47,256 nucleotides of DNA, from NCBI GenBank assembly GCA_029260165.1, contig JAJDDT010000067.1, positions 1 through 47,256 of the forward strand, in the 5' to 3' direction. This document shows positions 25,216-35,007 of this stretch, in pieces. The position numbers and the translations under genes were made by a program. Position 1 is the first letter of the stretch; the number at the start of each line of letters is the position of its first letter. Below the pieces are notes generated by a model. The model made no database searches, was not told where the DNA came from, and saw only the letters and a program-made list of their open reading frames with translations. This stretch comes from Phycisphaerae bacterium. GTDB lineage: Bacteria; Planctomycetota; Phycisphaerae; UBA1845.

Positions 25216-25297
25216 GGGTGGCCCACCTCTTTAGAGGTGGGGGACTCGATTGCTGGTTTGAAATCGACTCCCCCACGGCTGAAGCCATGGGCCACCC
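25216..25297. mobile_element. REPIN-like palindromic element
   Basis: GGGTGGCCCA (25216-25225) is inverted at 25288-25297 (TGGGCCACCC). Each half has its own hairpin: CCCACCTC-TTTA-GAGGTGGG on the left, and CCCACGGCT-GA-AGCCATGGG with one mismatch on the right. The inner parts GGGGGACTCGATT and AATCGACTCCCCC also pair with one mismatch. Two facing REP-type hairpins are the structure of elements mobilised by IS200/IS605-type (RAYT) transposases; no such transposase is in the window. Confidence 0.7.
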
Positions 25298-25346
25298 AAT
25301 CATCGAACAATGAGTAACGAAGCACTGGACGAGTAGACCCCCGCGC

Positions 25347-28300
25347 ATGGATATCATCAGGTTCGCTATTGGCAATCCCGTGAAGGTGGCTGTTGGGTCG
25401 ATTTTGCTCTGCATATTCGGTGTGCTGAGCATTCTCGAAATCCCCAAGCAGTTAACGCCCGACGTCGATCAGCCCGTGGTAACCGTCGAGACCTTCTGGA
25501 GTGGTTCCAGCCCGCAGGAAATTGCCAGCGAAATCGTGGATCGTCAGGAGGAACGACTCAAGAGCGTCTCCGGACTGCAGAAGATGACGTCCGAGTCGAT
25601 CCGTGGAAAGGCGAAGGTTTCGCTTGAATTCAACGTCGGTGTCAACAAGGACACCGCGTTGTCGGAGGTGTCTGAAAAGCTGCGCCAGGTGTCGGGTTAT
25701 CCCGAGGAGGTCGATGAGCCGACGGTGACGGCTGGTAGTACGGATATGTCGCGCACGATCGCGTGGATCATGATGCGTGGACCGGCGGGCATCGACGTTG
25801 CCAAAATGAAGACGTTTGTCGAGGATCGTGTCAAACCGATTCTTGAGCGTGCGGAAGGCATTTCGTCAGTTGACGTCTACGGCGGACGCGAGCGCGAGAT
25901 GCAAATCGAGGTTGATCCGTACAAGCTTGCAGCCCGCAGTCTGACGTTCCGCGATCTTGAGCGGGCGATTCGAAGCCAGAACGAGAACATCTCCGGCGGT
26001 GATATTTCGCAGGGAAAGCGAGATTACACCTATCGTACCATCGGCGAGTTCACGAGTGTTGAGGATATAGCCGACACGGTCATCGCGTATCGAAAAGGTG
26101 GTCCTGTCAAGGTCAGCGACGTTGCAACGGTTGTGAATGGGTTCAAGAAGCCGACGGCATTCGTCCGGAGCAAGGGAGATTTCGTCATCGCGATCCCCGC
26201 CCGTCGCGAAACCGGTGCCAACGTTCTGACCGCGATGGAGAATCTCAAGCGGCAGATTGATATCGTAAACGCGGAAATCCTGCCGACGGTTCACCCCGAT
26301 CTGCATCTCGATCAGGTCTATGACGAGACCATCTATATTCAGTCAGCCATCGGGTTGGTGACCAACAACATTCTGGTCGGGGGGTTGCTCGCGATTGTGG
26401 TGTTGCTCGCGTTTCTGCGCAGTGGTTCCGCCACGGCGATTGTCGGTGTCGCGATTCCCATTTCGGTCATTGGTACGTTTCTGATCATCGCCATGCTCGG
26501 TCGCACGATGAACGTCGTGCTGTTGGCGGGAATGGCGTTCGCCGTCGGCATGGTCGTGGACAACGCGATCGTCGTGTTGGAAAACATCTTCCGCCATCGA
26601 CAAATGGGCAAGACGCGGGGTCAGGCAGCCTACGACGGTGCCACCGAGGTGTGGGGTGCGGTGCTGGCGAGCACGTTGACCACGATGGCGGTTTTTCTTC
26701 CGGTCGTGTTTATCAAGGAAGAGGCAGGGCAACTGTTCGGTGACATCGCGGTCGCAATCAGCAGCGCGGTTGCTCTTTCGTTGATCATTTCGATCCTGGT
26801 GATTCCGCCGTTGTCGGCTCGATTGCTCGGCAAGGGGGCGAATCAACGAACGGACGACAGCGCGTGGTTTCTCGCACGTTGGTTCGCCGCCGTCGTTGGC
26901 TGGATCAATCGTCGTGTCACGACGCGCCTCGCGGTCATCGTCGGGCTGACGGGGTTGTCTGTCCTCGGAAGCTGGCAGCTCATGCCAGCCACGGATTATC
27001 TACCCGCGGGTAACCGCAATCTTGTTTTCGGTTTTCTTGTCAGCCCACCGGGATACACACTCGACGAATTCAGGCACATGGCCAATATCGTTGAAGACGG
27101 TGCTCCGGACGACCCCGACGACGGAATCAGGCCCGCGTGGGAGGCGGAAGTTGATTCACCGCAGGCAGCCAATCTCGCGGAGATCGATGTGCCGTTGCCT
27201 TCGGGGCAGGGACAGGCGGTGACGGTCAGGCCCCCGCCCATCGACAACTTCTTCTTCGTAACGTTTGGGAACAGCAGTTTCATGGGCTGTACGAGCAAGG
27301 TCGATTCGCAGGTTAGTCCGCTGGTGGAAGTGATGAAAACGGCTGGTGCGCGCATACCGGGCGTTTACGCGTTTTTCGCGCAAAGCTCGCTGTTCGGAAG
27401 AGGCTTGTCCGGCGGAAGTTCGATCGAGTTGGAAATCCGCGCCAGTGATCAGAAGAAAGTCGTATCGGCTGCGAAAGCGGTGCAGATGAAAATCATGCGC
27501 GCCGGGTTCAGTTACCCGCGTCCGAGCCCCAGCAATTTCAGCAAGGGCAAACCTGAAATCCGAATCATCCCCGATCGGGCCAAGGCGGCGGACCTCGGCT
27601 TGAACGTGCGCGACATCGGTTTCAACATCGAAGCCTGTGCCAACGGTGCGTTCGTCGGCGAGTTCAATGACCATGGTGATCGGATCGACCTTGTTCTACT
27701 TGTCGAGGGAACAAAAAACGCGACGGTCCAGGAGATTGGGCAAATACCGATTTACACGCCTTCCGGAAGCATTGTTCCGCTGGAAGCGACCGTCGATATG
27801 GTTCCGTCAACGGCTGCTCAGCAGATCAACCATGTCGAGGAAATGGACGCGGTCACGCTGGCGATCAGTTTGCCCCAGGGTGAACCGTTGCAGTCTGCCA
27901 TGGACCGCGTACGCAATGACATCATTGCACCGTTGCGGGAGTCCGGCGTGATCGATCCGTCGGTCATCGTTTCGATGGCGGGCAATGCGGACAAGTTGAC
28001 CACGACGCAACGGGCGCTGATTGGTGATTTCAGGAACACGGTTCGTTGGCCCGTGTGGTTCGGAGGCTCGGTTGGCAAAACGTTGCTGATTCTGTTGGCG
28101 TGCATCGGTCTTGTGGTGGCTGCAACGTTTCTCGTCGGGAACCTCCGATGGGCGATCAACCTCGGTGGCGGGTTGTTCGTGTTGACGTTGCTCGCGTTTC
28201 TTTTCGCCAATCCCGATTTCTCTCTGATGCTGTTTCAGTCGCGGGTCGCGCTGGCGGTGCTGATTGTTTATCTGTTGATGGCTGCGCTGTTTGAATCGTT

Positions 28301-28859
28301 CATTTACCCCCTCGTCATCCTGTTCAGCGTTCCGTTGGCAGCCGTTGGAGGTTTTGCGGCGTTGCGGTGGGTGCATGTCGTGAGCCTGACGGACATTTCG
28401 GTGCCGGTTCAGAATTTTGATGTGCTGACGATGCTCGGTTTCGTCATCCTGCTCGGAATCGTCGTGAACAACGCCATTCTTGTGGTGCATCAGTCACTGG
28501 TAAACATTCGCGAATACGGAATGTCCGCTTCGGACGCCGTCAAGAGCAGCGTCTCGACCCGGACCCGGCCGATATTCATGACGGCGACCACGAGCATTTT
28601 CGGGATGCTTCCGCTGGTGCTGATGACCGGTGCCGGCAGCGAGTTGTATCGTGGACTGGGAAGCGTGGTGGTCGGGGGCTTGCTTTTTTCAACGATTTTC
28701 ACGCTCTTCGTTGTTCCGACACTGCTTTCGCTGGTTTTGGGTGTTCGGGCGCGCATCGTCGGTGATTTTTCCGCGGCAACAGCTTCTGGAAGTCTGCCAA
28801 CATCAACCTCGGCTGGTTCGCTCCACCCAGCCCCCGCCAATCGTTCACCTCACGCGTAG
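25347..28859 (+). CDS. RND efflux transporter permease (HAE1/AcrB-type)
   Basis: A 1170-residue inner-membrane pump driven by proton flow; the family is usually about 1040 long. Twelve helices are arranged in two halves, each led by a helix and a large periplasmic loop. The N-terminus (IRFAIGNPVKVAVGSILL), the TM4 motif GMVVDNAIVVLENIF and the second-half GIVVNNAILVVHQ are diagnostic. The proton-relay pair is Asp-Asn rather than Asp-Asp. Extra length lies in the first periplasmic/cytosolic connectors and in a Ser/Pro-rich C-tail. ATG 25347 has no clear ribosome binding site. It works with the adaptor upstream; substrates cannot be predicted from sequence alone. Confidence 0.93.
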   Translation: MDIIRFAIGNPVKVAVGSILLCIFGVLSILEIPKQLTPDVDQPVVTVETFWSGSSPQEIASEIVDRQEERLKSVSGLQKMTSESIRGKAKVSLEFNVGVNKDTALSEVSEKLRQVSGYPEEVDEPTVTAGSTDMSRTIAWIMMRGPAGIDVAKMKTFVEDRVKPILERAEGISSVDVYGGREREMQIEVDPYKLAARSLTFRDLERAIRSQNENISGGDISQGKRDYTYRTIGEFTSVEDIADTVIAYRKGGPVKVSDVATVVNGFKKPTAFVRSKGDFVIAIPARRETGANVLTAMENLKRQIDIVNAEILPTVHPDLHLDQVYDETIYIQSAIGLVTNNILVGGLLAIVVLLAFLRSGSATAIVGVAIPISVIGTFLIIAMLGRTMNVVLLAGMAFAVGMVVDNAIVVLENIFRHRQMGKTRGQAAYDGATEVWGAVLASTLTTMAVFLPVVFIKEEAGQLFGDIAVAISSAVALSLIISILVIPPLSARLLGKGANQRTDDSAWFLARWFAAVVGWINRRVTTRLAVIVGLTGLSVLGSWQLMPATDYLPAGNRNLVFGFLVSPPGYTLDEFRHMANIVEDGAPDDPDDGIRPAWEAEVDSPQAANLAEIDVPLPSGQGQAVTVRPPPIDNFFFVTFGNSSFMGCTSKVDSQVSPLVEVMKTAGARIPGVYAFFAQSSLFGRGLSGGSSIELEIRASDQKKVVSAAKAVQMKIMRAGFSYPRPSPSNFSKGKPEIRIIPDRAKAADLGLNVRDIGFNIEACANGAFVGEFNDHGDRIDLVLLVEGTKNATVQEIGQIPIYTPSGSIVPLEATVDMVPSTAAQQINHVEEMDAVTLAISLPQGEPLQSAMDRVRNDIIAPLRESGVIDPSVIVSMAGNADKLTTTQRALIGDFRNTVRWPVWFGGSVGKTLLILLACIGLVVAATFLVGNLRWAINLGGGLFVLTLLAFLFANPDFSLMLFQSRVALAVLIVYLLMAALFESFIYPLVILFSVPLAAVGGFAALRWVHVVSLTDISVPVQNFDVLTMLGFVILLGIVVNNAILVVHQSLVNIREYGMSASDAVKSSVSTRTRPIFMTATTSIFGMLPLVLMTGAGSELYRGLGSVVVGGLLFSTIFTLFVVPTLLSLVLGVRARIVGDFSAATASGSLPTSTSAGSLHPAPANRSPHA

Positions 28860-28998
28860 GTCGGGAATTACCGCGTCAGGCGAGCGAGACGGCACCTTTT
28901 TGCGTCACGTCGATTCAGACGGCCTCGATTTTGCAGTATAGCTGTAATTACCGGACCGACAGTGGCGGGACAACGCATGCGGGGCAACATTTGGCAAT

Positions 28999-29010
28999 AT
29001 GCAATTGCAT
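28999..29010. promoter_or_regulatory. 12-bp perfect palindrome upstream of the dockerin protein gene
   Basis: ATGCAATTGCAT lies 133 bases before the start codon in a gene-free stretch of about 280 bases. It could be an operator; I see no convincing promoter next to it and nothing else in this gap. Confidence 0.3.
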
Positions 29011-29142
29011 CTGCGGATGCGTATCCACATAATCGGACCTGATGGGAGTTCGGGTTTGGATGGTTGGCTGGCCTGGTCCCGGGCGCGCAGATTTGAAAGT
29101 TTGATTGGTGCAACACAGGTCGGCGATTAAAGGAGAAAAGGA

Positions 29143-30381
29143 ATGACACGGATTGCAGGTTTTGTCGTACTGGGATTGGTGACTGCGGGAACCGCACTGG
29201 GGCAATCGTTCAATATCGATTTCGGGCCTTCCGATTCGTCGGGGCCTTCTGCCGATTACGCGGCTGCGGGGGTTGCGGGGGTGTGGAACAGTATCGAGGC
29301 GGAACACACGTCGATCGGGAATCCCACCGCCGTCTATCAGCTCGTCGATCTGGACGGCAACGAGACGGACGTGAGGCTGCATCAGTTTGGCGGGACGGAT
29401 TTGCAGGTTTTCAACGATCCGAGCCTGTCCGGAGATGACGCTGTCCTGATGAACGACACCTTGCTGACGCACAGTTCGGGTCTGGAATCGTGCATGTTCA
29501 TCAACAATCTCGAACCCGGATTTTACGAGGTCATCAGCTACGGATGGATGCCCCTGCATCCTGAGACCAGGAGCCGTGTTCGCGTCGATTTTGTCCTCGA
29601 GACACCGGATGTCGGGGGTGAGTGGCCTGGTGGTCACGTCGAGGGTGTTACCTACGCCGTTCACGTCGTCGAGGTTGGTCCCAACGGATTTATGGGGACG
29701 CACTCCGGGAACGTCCCCGGTGCGGACCTCGCGATCGGTGCGTCTTACAACGGTATGCAGATTCAAAAGATCGAGGACTGCGCGACGTTTCTTCAGGATA
29801 CGGCCACCGGCACGTCATTTGGCGAGCGGGCGTTTGACGGTTACGTTGATCCCCGTATTGAAAGCTCGAACGGTGTTGATTTCGACCTTGGTATTACGGA
29901 GATCACGCTCGAGTTCAATCTGCCGGTTCGCGACGCGGGCAGCCAGTTTATCACACCGAATTCGTTTTCGCTGACTCAGACGGGTGGCGGGGACGCTCCG
30001 GTTGTTCAGTCTCTCTTTACTGAGGACGCTCGCGTTATCACGTTGAATCTCAATGGCCCGTTGACGCCGGGTGAATGGACGACGGTTGATATCGGGGCCG
30101 TGTCGGATTGCTCCGGTGAACCGCTCGAGGGTGAAACAACGGTGCGAATCGGTTTTCTACCCGGCGACGTCAACCAGAACGGCGTGGTCCAGCCAACCGA
30201 CCTTTTTGCGTTCCGGCAACTGGTCAACAACCTTGCGACGCCGGACATCGGGGTGAGCGAGGATTACATCGACACGAATCGCGATGGCAGTATCACACCG
30301 ATCGACCTCTTCCGATTCCGCGGACTAATCAACGGCGTCACCCCCGCCACGCAATCATGGGCGGGTGCGTCACTGCCATAA
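29143..30381 (+). CDS. secreted protein with C-terminal type I dockerin
   Basis: A 412-residue exported protein. The signal peptide (FVVLGLVTAGTALG) is followed by a beta-rich domain beginning FNIDFGPSDS, which resembles the start of malectin/carbohydrate-binding-like domains seen in planctomycete surface proteins (weak call). The C-terminal 65 residues form a dockerin: two Ca-binding repeats, GDVNQNGVVQPTDLFAF and DTNRDGSITPIDLFRF, each followed by a short helix. Dockerins bind cohesins or act as Ca-dependent docking modules; no cohesin is in the window. AAAGGAGAAAAGGA just before ATG 29143 is a strong ribosome binding site. A terminator follows the gene. Confidence 0.88.
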   Translation: MTRIAGFVVLGLVTAGTALGQSFNIDFGPSDSSGPSADYAAAGVAGVWNSIEAEHTSIGNPTAVYQLVDLDGNETDVRLHQFGGTDLQVFNDPSLSGDDAVLMNDTLLTHSSGLESCMFINNLEPGFYEVISYGWMPLHPETRSRVRVDFVLETPDVGGEWPGGHVEGVTYAVHVVEVGPNGFMGTHSGNVPGADLAIGASYNGMQIQKIEDCATFLQDTATGTSFGERAFDGYVDPRIESSNGVDFDLGITEITLEFNLPVRDAGSQFITPNSFSLTQTGGGDAPVVQSLFTEDARVITLNLNGPLTPGEWTTVDIGAVSDCSGEPLEGETTVRIGFLPGDVNQNGVVQPTDLFAFRQLVNNLATPDIGVSEDYIDTNRDGSITPIDLFRFRGLINGVTPATQSWAGASLP

Positions 30382-30437
30382 CCCAACAAAGCTCCCTTCA
30401 GGGCGTTGTGCCAACCACAGGCACGTCTGTGTGAACC

Positions 30438-30468
30438 GAGCCGACCGTTTAACCGCGGTCGGCTCTTT
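30438..30468 (+). terminator. factor-independent terminator
   Basis: GAGCCGACC (30438-30446) pairs perfectly with GGTCGGCTC (30457-30465) and is followed by TTT and C. It lies 57 bases after the dockerin gene and could serve both converging genes. Confidence 0.75.
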
Positions 30469-30508
30469 CAGTTATCCGGCGAACCTGCGAATTCGGGGAG
30501 TCGATTTT

Positions 30509-30952
30509 CTATGCCCGCGTCGTACCCGCAAGCTCACTCACCGCCCGGCGCCCCTCGAATCCCGCCTCAACCTCGTGCCAGAATCCGATCTGCTTCTCGC
30601 CCGACTTCCAGCACAACAACACGTCACGCTCCTCATGCCTGGCCCAGAAGTCGATCAACCCCGATTGCGGATCCTTCAAGTCGCACCCAATCGCGTGCAA
30701 TTCGTCGATCAGTTTGTCAAGCCGCATCGCCGCCGTCTCGACCTGTTTCTCCACGACGAACTGCTCGTCATCGGTCGTCTTCCCCTCCGACTCGTGCAAC
30801 ACGATTTGCGAATGAAGAAACTCAGCGTATGCATCCGAGATGTCCGAAACGACCCGCCGCACCAGTGGCAGCGCCCGATTGGCATCTTCCAGCGTGAAGT
30901 ATTTGCGCTCCTGACGAGGCGGGGCAATGGTTGGTAATCCTGAATTCGTCAT
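30509..30952 (-). CDS. DUF2203 family protein
   Basis: A 147-residue soluble protein of the DUF2203 family, whose function is unknown. Family hallmarks are the N-terminal FTLEDANRALPLVRRVV, the middle LKDPQSGLIDFWA and the C-terminal block LLCWKSGE...WHEVEAGFEGRR. It is mainly helical with a central coiled-coil-like stretch. ATG 30952 is one codon inside an in-frame GTG. It is convergent with the dockerin gene and downstream of, and on the same strand as, the lipoprotein gene with about 60 bases between. Confidence 0.9.
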   Translation of the reverse strand: MTNSGLPTIAPPRQERKYFTLEDANRALPLVRRVVSDISDAYAEFLHSQIVLHESEGKTTDDEQFVVEKQVETAAMRLDKLIDELHAIGCDLKDPQSGLIDFWARHEERDVLLCWKSGEKQIGFWHEVEAGFEGRRAVSELAGTTRA

Positions 30953-31010
30953 CACCGTATGATAGCAAGTTCAGGCAAAACATCACAACCCCCCGAAATC
31001 CAGCGACAGA

Positions 31011-32411
31011 TCAGCGTTTCGAGGTGGTCGATCCCCGCAGGGTATTGGCTGCGCTGAGTCGCTTGTCTCCGACCGAAAACGGGTGAATCGCCTGCGTCCG
31101 CTTGCCGGCCAGTTTGTCCTCGACCGTCAGTTTCAGCACATATTCCCCGGAAACAAGCGTCGCCGGAATCACCATTTTGTTGGCCACGAAAAAATCACGA
31201 CGCACCCGCCTCGCCAAATCCTCGATCTTCGGCTCGTCCACACGCCACAGCACATCACCCGACGGTGACATGATCTCCACCTGACTGCTCAGCAACGACC
31301 GATACCTTCCGCCAGGCTGCAATTCCGACTTGAAATTCTCAACCTCAAAATACAAAATCACCTGATTCGCCCGTCCGGGTCGCAGAATCCCCGTCGGCAG
31401 CTCCTCATACACCGCAAACGCATTCACTTTCAAACACAGTCTCACCGTCGGAACTTCCAGGGACGCCTTCGTCGCGGCCGCCGACCGCAAACGATCCGCT
31501 GCCGCATAGACCTCGTCCGCTCCCCGCGCCGGCGAAACCACCATCGACCGAAGCCCCGACAAAAGATCCAGCCCCCCCGTCATCACCGTCGCCGTCCCCA
31601 CCGGCAACTCCTCGAACAAGCTCACCGCCTTTTCATGATCCCCTGTCGCCGCATACAAAAGCGCCAACCGCCAACGAATCTCCATGTTCGCCGACTCCGC
31701 CTCAACCTGCGTCACCAACTGCTCGATGTAGTCCGCCAGCGTCGCGTGAACCGCGATCGCCACCTTCGCAACACCCCGGTTAGGCGTCGTCTCCTGATCC
31801 GCCGGCGCGACATCCACCACATGATCCGGAACGCGGAAACCCACCTTTGTAATTCTCGGTCTGCGCACAGGCTCCACGACGTCATCCACAGACAACGCCA
31901 CGTTCGGCGAAACCCCAACCGATAACTCCTTCACCCCGTCGCCTGCCAACGCCTGCAACATCTCCGCCTCGATGTCATCAGCCTCAGTATCATCAGTCGC
32001 TTCGCGCTCACCCCCACCGCCCGGTTTACCCTCGCCCGTAAAAGAACGCTCCTGCAGGGGGTACAATTTTCGTCCATCGCGATAGTAAGGTTTCTTTCGC
32101 TGCTCACCCATCGCAACAGCCATCGCCTCGGGTTCCCTGCGTTCCAGACGCTTCACGAACGCAAGCACCTGCTCCCGGGCACGCTCCGCCTCCTCCGGAT
32201 CGGACACTCCATCCACAACGACAGATTCGGGTACGACAGCCCCGGATTTCGCCACGCCTTGTGAACGGGATTCCGCCTCCGCTGTCGGCCGCTGCTGAAC
32301 CATCCACCGACTGCCGTCGCTTTGCGCCCAGTCATCCTCGGTGCAACCGCAAACAAGACCGATGCAACCAACCATTACCAACAAAACGTGTCCAACGAAT
32401 CCATTCGTCAT
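31011..32411 (-). CDS. lipoprotein with TPR-like segment, unknown function
   Basis: A 466-residue exported protein. The N-terminus (MTNGFVGHVLLVMVGCIGLVCGC) is a lipoprotein signal with the lipid-accepting Cys in LVCGC; given here in full it is just over the core LVMVGCIGLVCGC. An acidic, low-complexity linker (residues about 30-170) precedes a TPR-like pair of helices (WRLALLYAATGDHEKAVSLFEELP, core YAATGDHEKA) and a C-terminal beta-rich domain (RPGRANQVILYFEVENF) that looks immunoglobulin-like. ATG 32411 has AAGGAT nine bases upstream; an earlier in-frame ATG would overlap holA. Last gene of the TPR-holA-lipoprotein operon. Confidence 0.82.
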   Translation of the reverse strand: MTNGFVGHVLLVMVGCIGLVCGCTEDDWAQSDGSRWMVQQRPTAEAESRSQGVAKSGAVVPESVVVDGVSDPEEAERAREQVLAFVKRLERREPEAMAVAMGEQRKKPYYRDGRKLYPLQERSFTGEGKPGGGGEREATDDTEADDIEAEMLQALAGDGVKELSVGVSPNVALSVDDVVEPVRRPRITKVGFRVPDHVVDVAPADQETTPNRGVAKVAIAVHATLADYIEQLVTQVEAESANMEIRWRLALLYAATGDHEKAVSLFEELPVGTATVMTGGLDLLSGLRSMVVSPARGADEVYAAADRLRSAAATKASLEVPTVRLCLKVNAFAVYEELPTGILRPGRANQVILYFEVENFKSELQPGGRYRSLLSSQVEIMSPSGDVLWRVDEPKIEDLARRVRRDFFVANKMVIPATLVSGEYVLKLTVEDKLAGKRTQAIHPFSVGDKRLSAANTLRGSTTSKR

Positions 32412-32451
32412 GACTCTGCGATCCTTCGCTGTCAGATGTGTCCCAAAGAAA

Positions 32452-33426
32452 CTACGCAACCCTCGCGCTGTGTTTCACAATAAACCGTTCGATCTCCCGC
32501 GCGACACTGCCCAGACCCGTCTTCGTGCGAACGTCCGCGCGCAACAGATCACGCAACAAATTCCCCAATCGCTCCGCCGAAAACCGCTTCATTCTCCGCT
32601 CGAACTCATCAGGCCTCATCCAGTATTGACGTGCCAGAGACGCCGGACTGCCACCCTGATCGTACGCCCACCGCGCCTCCATCAATCGCCGCACACCGTA
32701 GGCCAACCCACCGATCGCCCGCCCCGGCGCTGCCCGATCCGTCATCAACACCTGCTGCCACTGCGTCAGCGCCGTTGGCGCATCACCCGCCGCGATTGCG
32801 TCCATCACCGCAAACACGTTTTCCTCCCGATACGTCCCCACGAGCGTGTCCACGTCATCCGGACCAATTTCCTCCCGATCCCCCACGAACAGCGACAGTT
32901 TCGCCAATTCCGAATCCAGTCCCTCCTGACCCGTCCCGGCATGTTCCACCAACCGCGCCGCCGCCGGATAACCCATCCGCTTTCCATACACTGTACTCGC
33001 CGTTTCACAAATCCAGCCCGGCAGGTCCTTCCGTTTCATCTCCGCACATTCGTTAACATCCCCAGCCGACACCACCGCTTTGGCGAACTTCGTGCGCTTG
33101 TCCAACCCGTCGCAAACGAGAATCAAACACCCGCTGTCGCACCCGGTCTTCAGAAATTTCTCGAGTACCCCGCGATTCTGACTGATGAATTTGTCCGCCT
33201 CCCGAACCACAACGACCCGCCGATCCCCCAACAACGAATACGTCCGTACGTCATCCAGCACCGACGCACCGTCAGCCTTTACCCCCTCGATCTGAATCAC
33301 GTTCAATGAACGGTCCCCGCCGTCCAGCTCACGCTCGATCACGCGCTCCAATACCTGCCGACGTACATACGCGTTCTTCCCGTGAACCACCGAAATGAAA
33401 TGCAATGTCGTCTGACTCGCCATCAT
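32452..33426 (-). CDS. holA: DNA polymerase III subunit delta
   Basis: The delta subunit opens the sliding clamp in the clamp-loader complex. The 324 residues show the HolA layout: an AAA+-like N-terminal domain without a functional P-loop (FISVVHGKNAYVRRQVLERV), a DVRTYSLLGDRRVVVVREADKF stretch (core LLGDRRVVVVREA), the lid domain (GLDSELAKLSLF), and the C-terminal collar helices. The start ATG overlaps the upstream stop as TAATG, indicating translational coupling. It is encoded between two exported TPR-type proteins, an association with no obvious functional reason; probably simple cotranscription. Confidence 0.92.
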   Translation of the reverse strand: MMASQTTLHFISVVHGKNAYVRRQVLERVIERELDGGDRSLNVIQIEGVKADGASVLDDVRTYSLLGDRRVVVVREADKFISQNRGVLEKFLKTGCDSGCLILVCDGLDKRTKFAKAVVSAGDVNECAEMKRKDLPGWICETASTVYGKRMGYPAAARLVEHAGTGQEGLDSELAKLSLFVGDREEIGPDDVDTLVGTYREENVFAVMDAIAAGDAPTALTQWQQVLMTDRAAPGRAIGGLAYGVRRLMEARWAYDQGGSPASLARQYWMRPDEFERRMKRFSAERLGNLLRDLLRADVRTKTGLGSVAREIERFIVKHSARVA

Positions 33427-34703
33427 TATTTATTCGTCTGCCGAAAATCCGTCGCCAGCCGCGCCAGATTCGCAAGTCGCAACCGCGTCTGCCCAACGAT
33501 GTCCGCAGGGGCGGACCCGATATCCAACACCCGCTTGTAATGCTCCCGCGCCAATATCTCATCCCCCTGATAAATCGCAACGTCACCCAGATGCAACCAC
33601 GTCTGCGCATGGTCCGGACGATGTCGCACGATACGCGACAATTGTGAAACCGCCTCCCCAAATCGTTGCTGACCGATATGAACCAACGCTGAACCTTCCA
33701 ACGCCTCGAACGAATCCGGCCGCTGCGCTAGTGCGAGTTCAAACGACTCCAACGACTCCGAAGGCTTCCCCTGAGCGTACAGAACCCCGCCCAACGTCAC
33801 AAGCGCCTCCGCACGATTCGGATCAATCGCCAACACGTCCCGCAAACGAGACGCCGCCAACCGATACTCCGCCCGATCCGCATGCTGCCGGGCCAACTCC
33901 AGAATCCGATCCGCCCGCAATCGGTCCGCCTCCGGGATTCCGGATCGACCCCCGAATTCAGACCTGTCCTCTCCGATACGCTCAAATTCCCGCCCCGAAA
34001 ACGCCCGCGCCGGTCCACCCCGTCCAACTCGATCAGGTATCTCCCGCCGACGAAAATCCGGAATCCGCACCACCGCCACCGCCGACGATCTATGCCCCGC
34101 CCGGTCCACACAACGCACCCGCACCGTCATCTCCCCCGTCGTCCCCTCAGCCACACGCCAATCATACGAACCTGTGTTCGCAACAGCCGCCTCAATCCCA
34201 ATCCACGAGCCTTCCAACCCGCTGCGATACGACAACGATATGGGCCTGTCCACCAATCCCACATCAATCGCCGTCCAGCCTATCAACACCACAGGCCTGA
34301 TCGCGGTCTCATCCTCCACCCGCAACGGATGCAGTTGCAACACCGGAGGCGACCCATCCACCCACGCCCAAAACGTCTCAACATCGCCGGCAACCGCACC
34401 ATCCTCGTCATTGACCGTCAATCGAAAACCATGCATCCCATCCCGATCCGCCAGGAAGCCGATTTTCCCATCCACCGCAGGAACACGCTCCCCGCGCGAC
34501 CACGTCTTTCCATCATCCGTCGTATGCCACAACGTCACCAGATCCCCATCACCCGCGTCCGCCACCTCGAACGACACGTCAAACCCGCGAACGGTCAATA
34601 ACGGCACATCCGCGATTCCAGGCGCGCCCGCCAACGCAAGCGCCGAACCCAACCATGCCGAAATCAGCCCCAACAACGTCCAGCGTCGCTCTTTTTTTTG
34701 CAT
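33426..34703 (-). CDS. secreted TPR protein
   Basis: A 425-residue exported protein with a signal peptide (LLGLISAWLGSALALA). Residues about 35-240 are beta-rich and read like fibronectin/Ig-type modules (VTLWHTTDDGKTWSRGE and FWAWVDGSPPVL). Residues about 280-415 hold four tetratricopeptide repeats, for example AEALVTLGGVLYAQGKPSES and AQTWLHLGDVAIYQGDEILA, which should form a protein-binding solenoid. The start at ATG 34703 lacks a strong ribosome binding site. It is first in the operon with holA and the lipoprotein. The exact role is unknown; probably an envelope scaffold. Confidence 0.85.
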   Translation of the reverse strand: MQKKERRWTLLGLISAWLGSALALAGAPGIADVPLLTVRGFDVSFEVADAGDGDLVTLWHTTDDGKTWSRGERVPAVDGKIGFLADRDGMHGFRLTVNDEDGAVAGDVETFWAWVDGSPPVLQLHPLRVEDETAIRPVVLIGWTAIDVGLVDRPISLSYRSGLEGSWIGIEAAVANTGSYDWRVAEGTTGEMTVRVRCVDRAGHRSSAVAVVRIPDFRRREIPDRVGRGGPARAFSGREFERIGEDRSEFGGRSGIPEADRLRADRILELARQHADRAEYRLAASRLRDVLAIDPNRAEALVTLGGVLYAQGKPSESLESFELALAQRPDSFEALEGSALVHIGQQRFGEAVSQLSRIVRHRPDHAQTWLHLGDVAIYQGDEILAREHYKRVLDIGSAPADIVGQTRLRLANLARLATDFRQTNK

Positions 34704-35007
34704 CGATACCGCGTCCTTCGCCTGAAAATCAAAGCCTCACGGAAATATCGGACGTGCCGACAACCCCGCTTGATGATACTTGGCAAGCGGTGAAATCCTG
34801 CCCGATTCGACTGTAATGCTTTACTAATAAACAGGTTACGACAATTTCTGGTGCGGGCAGGTCAGCCGCAGGCACCCGCCGGGTCAGTCCTGACAGCTTG
34901 CCAGGGGCGATTTTCCGGGCCGATTTTGCTTTGCCGACCGATAACAGCGATGATAGACTCCCGTCAGGACCGAAAAACGGGGTCAACATACTCGTGGAGA
35001 GACCAAC
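34704..35007. other. 304-base divergent intergenic region
   Basis: No gene seen. It separates the TPR operon (minus) from the histone-like gene (plus). It contains a palindrome GTCAG-TC-CTGAC at 34883-34894 and a possible plus-strand promoter: TTGCCG at 34931-34936, 17 bases, TAGACT at 34954-34959. Confidence 0.4.
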
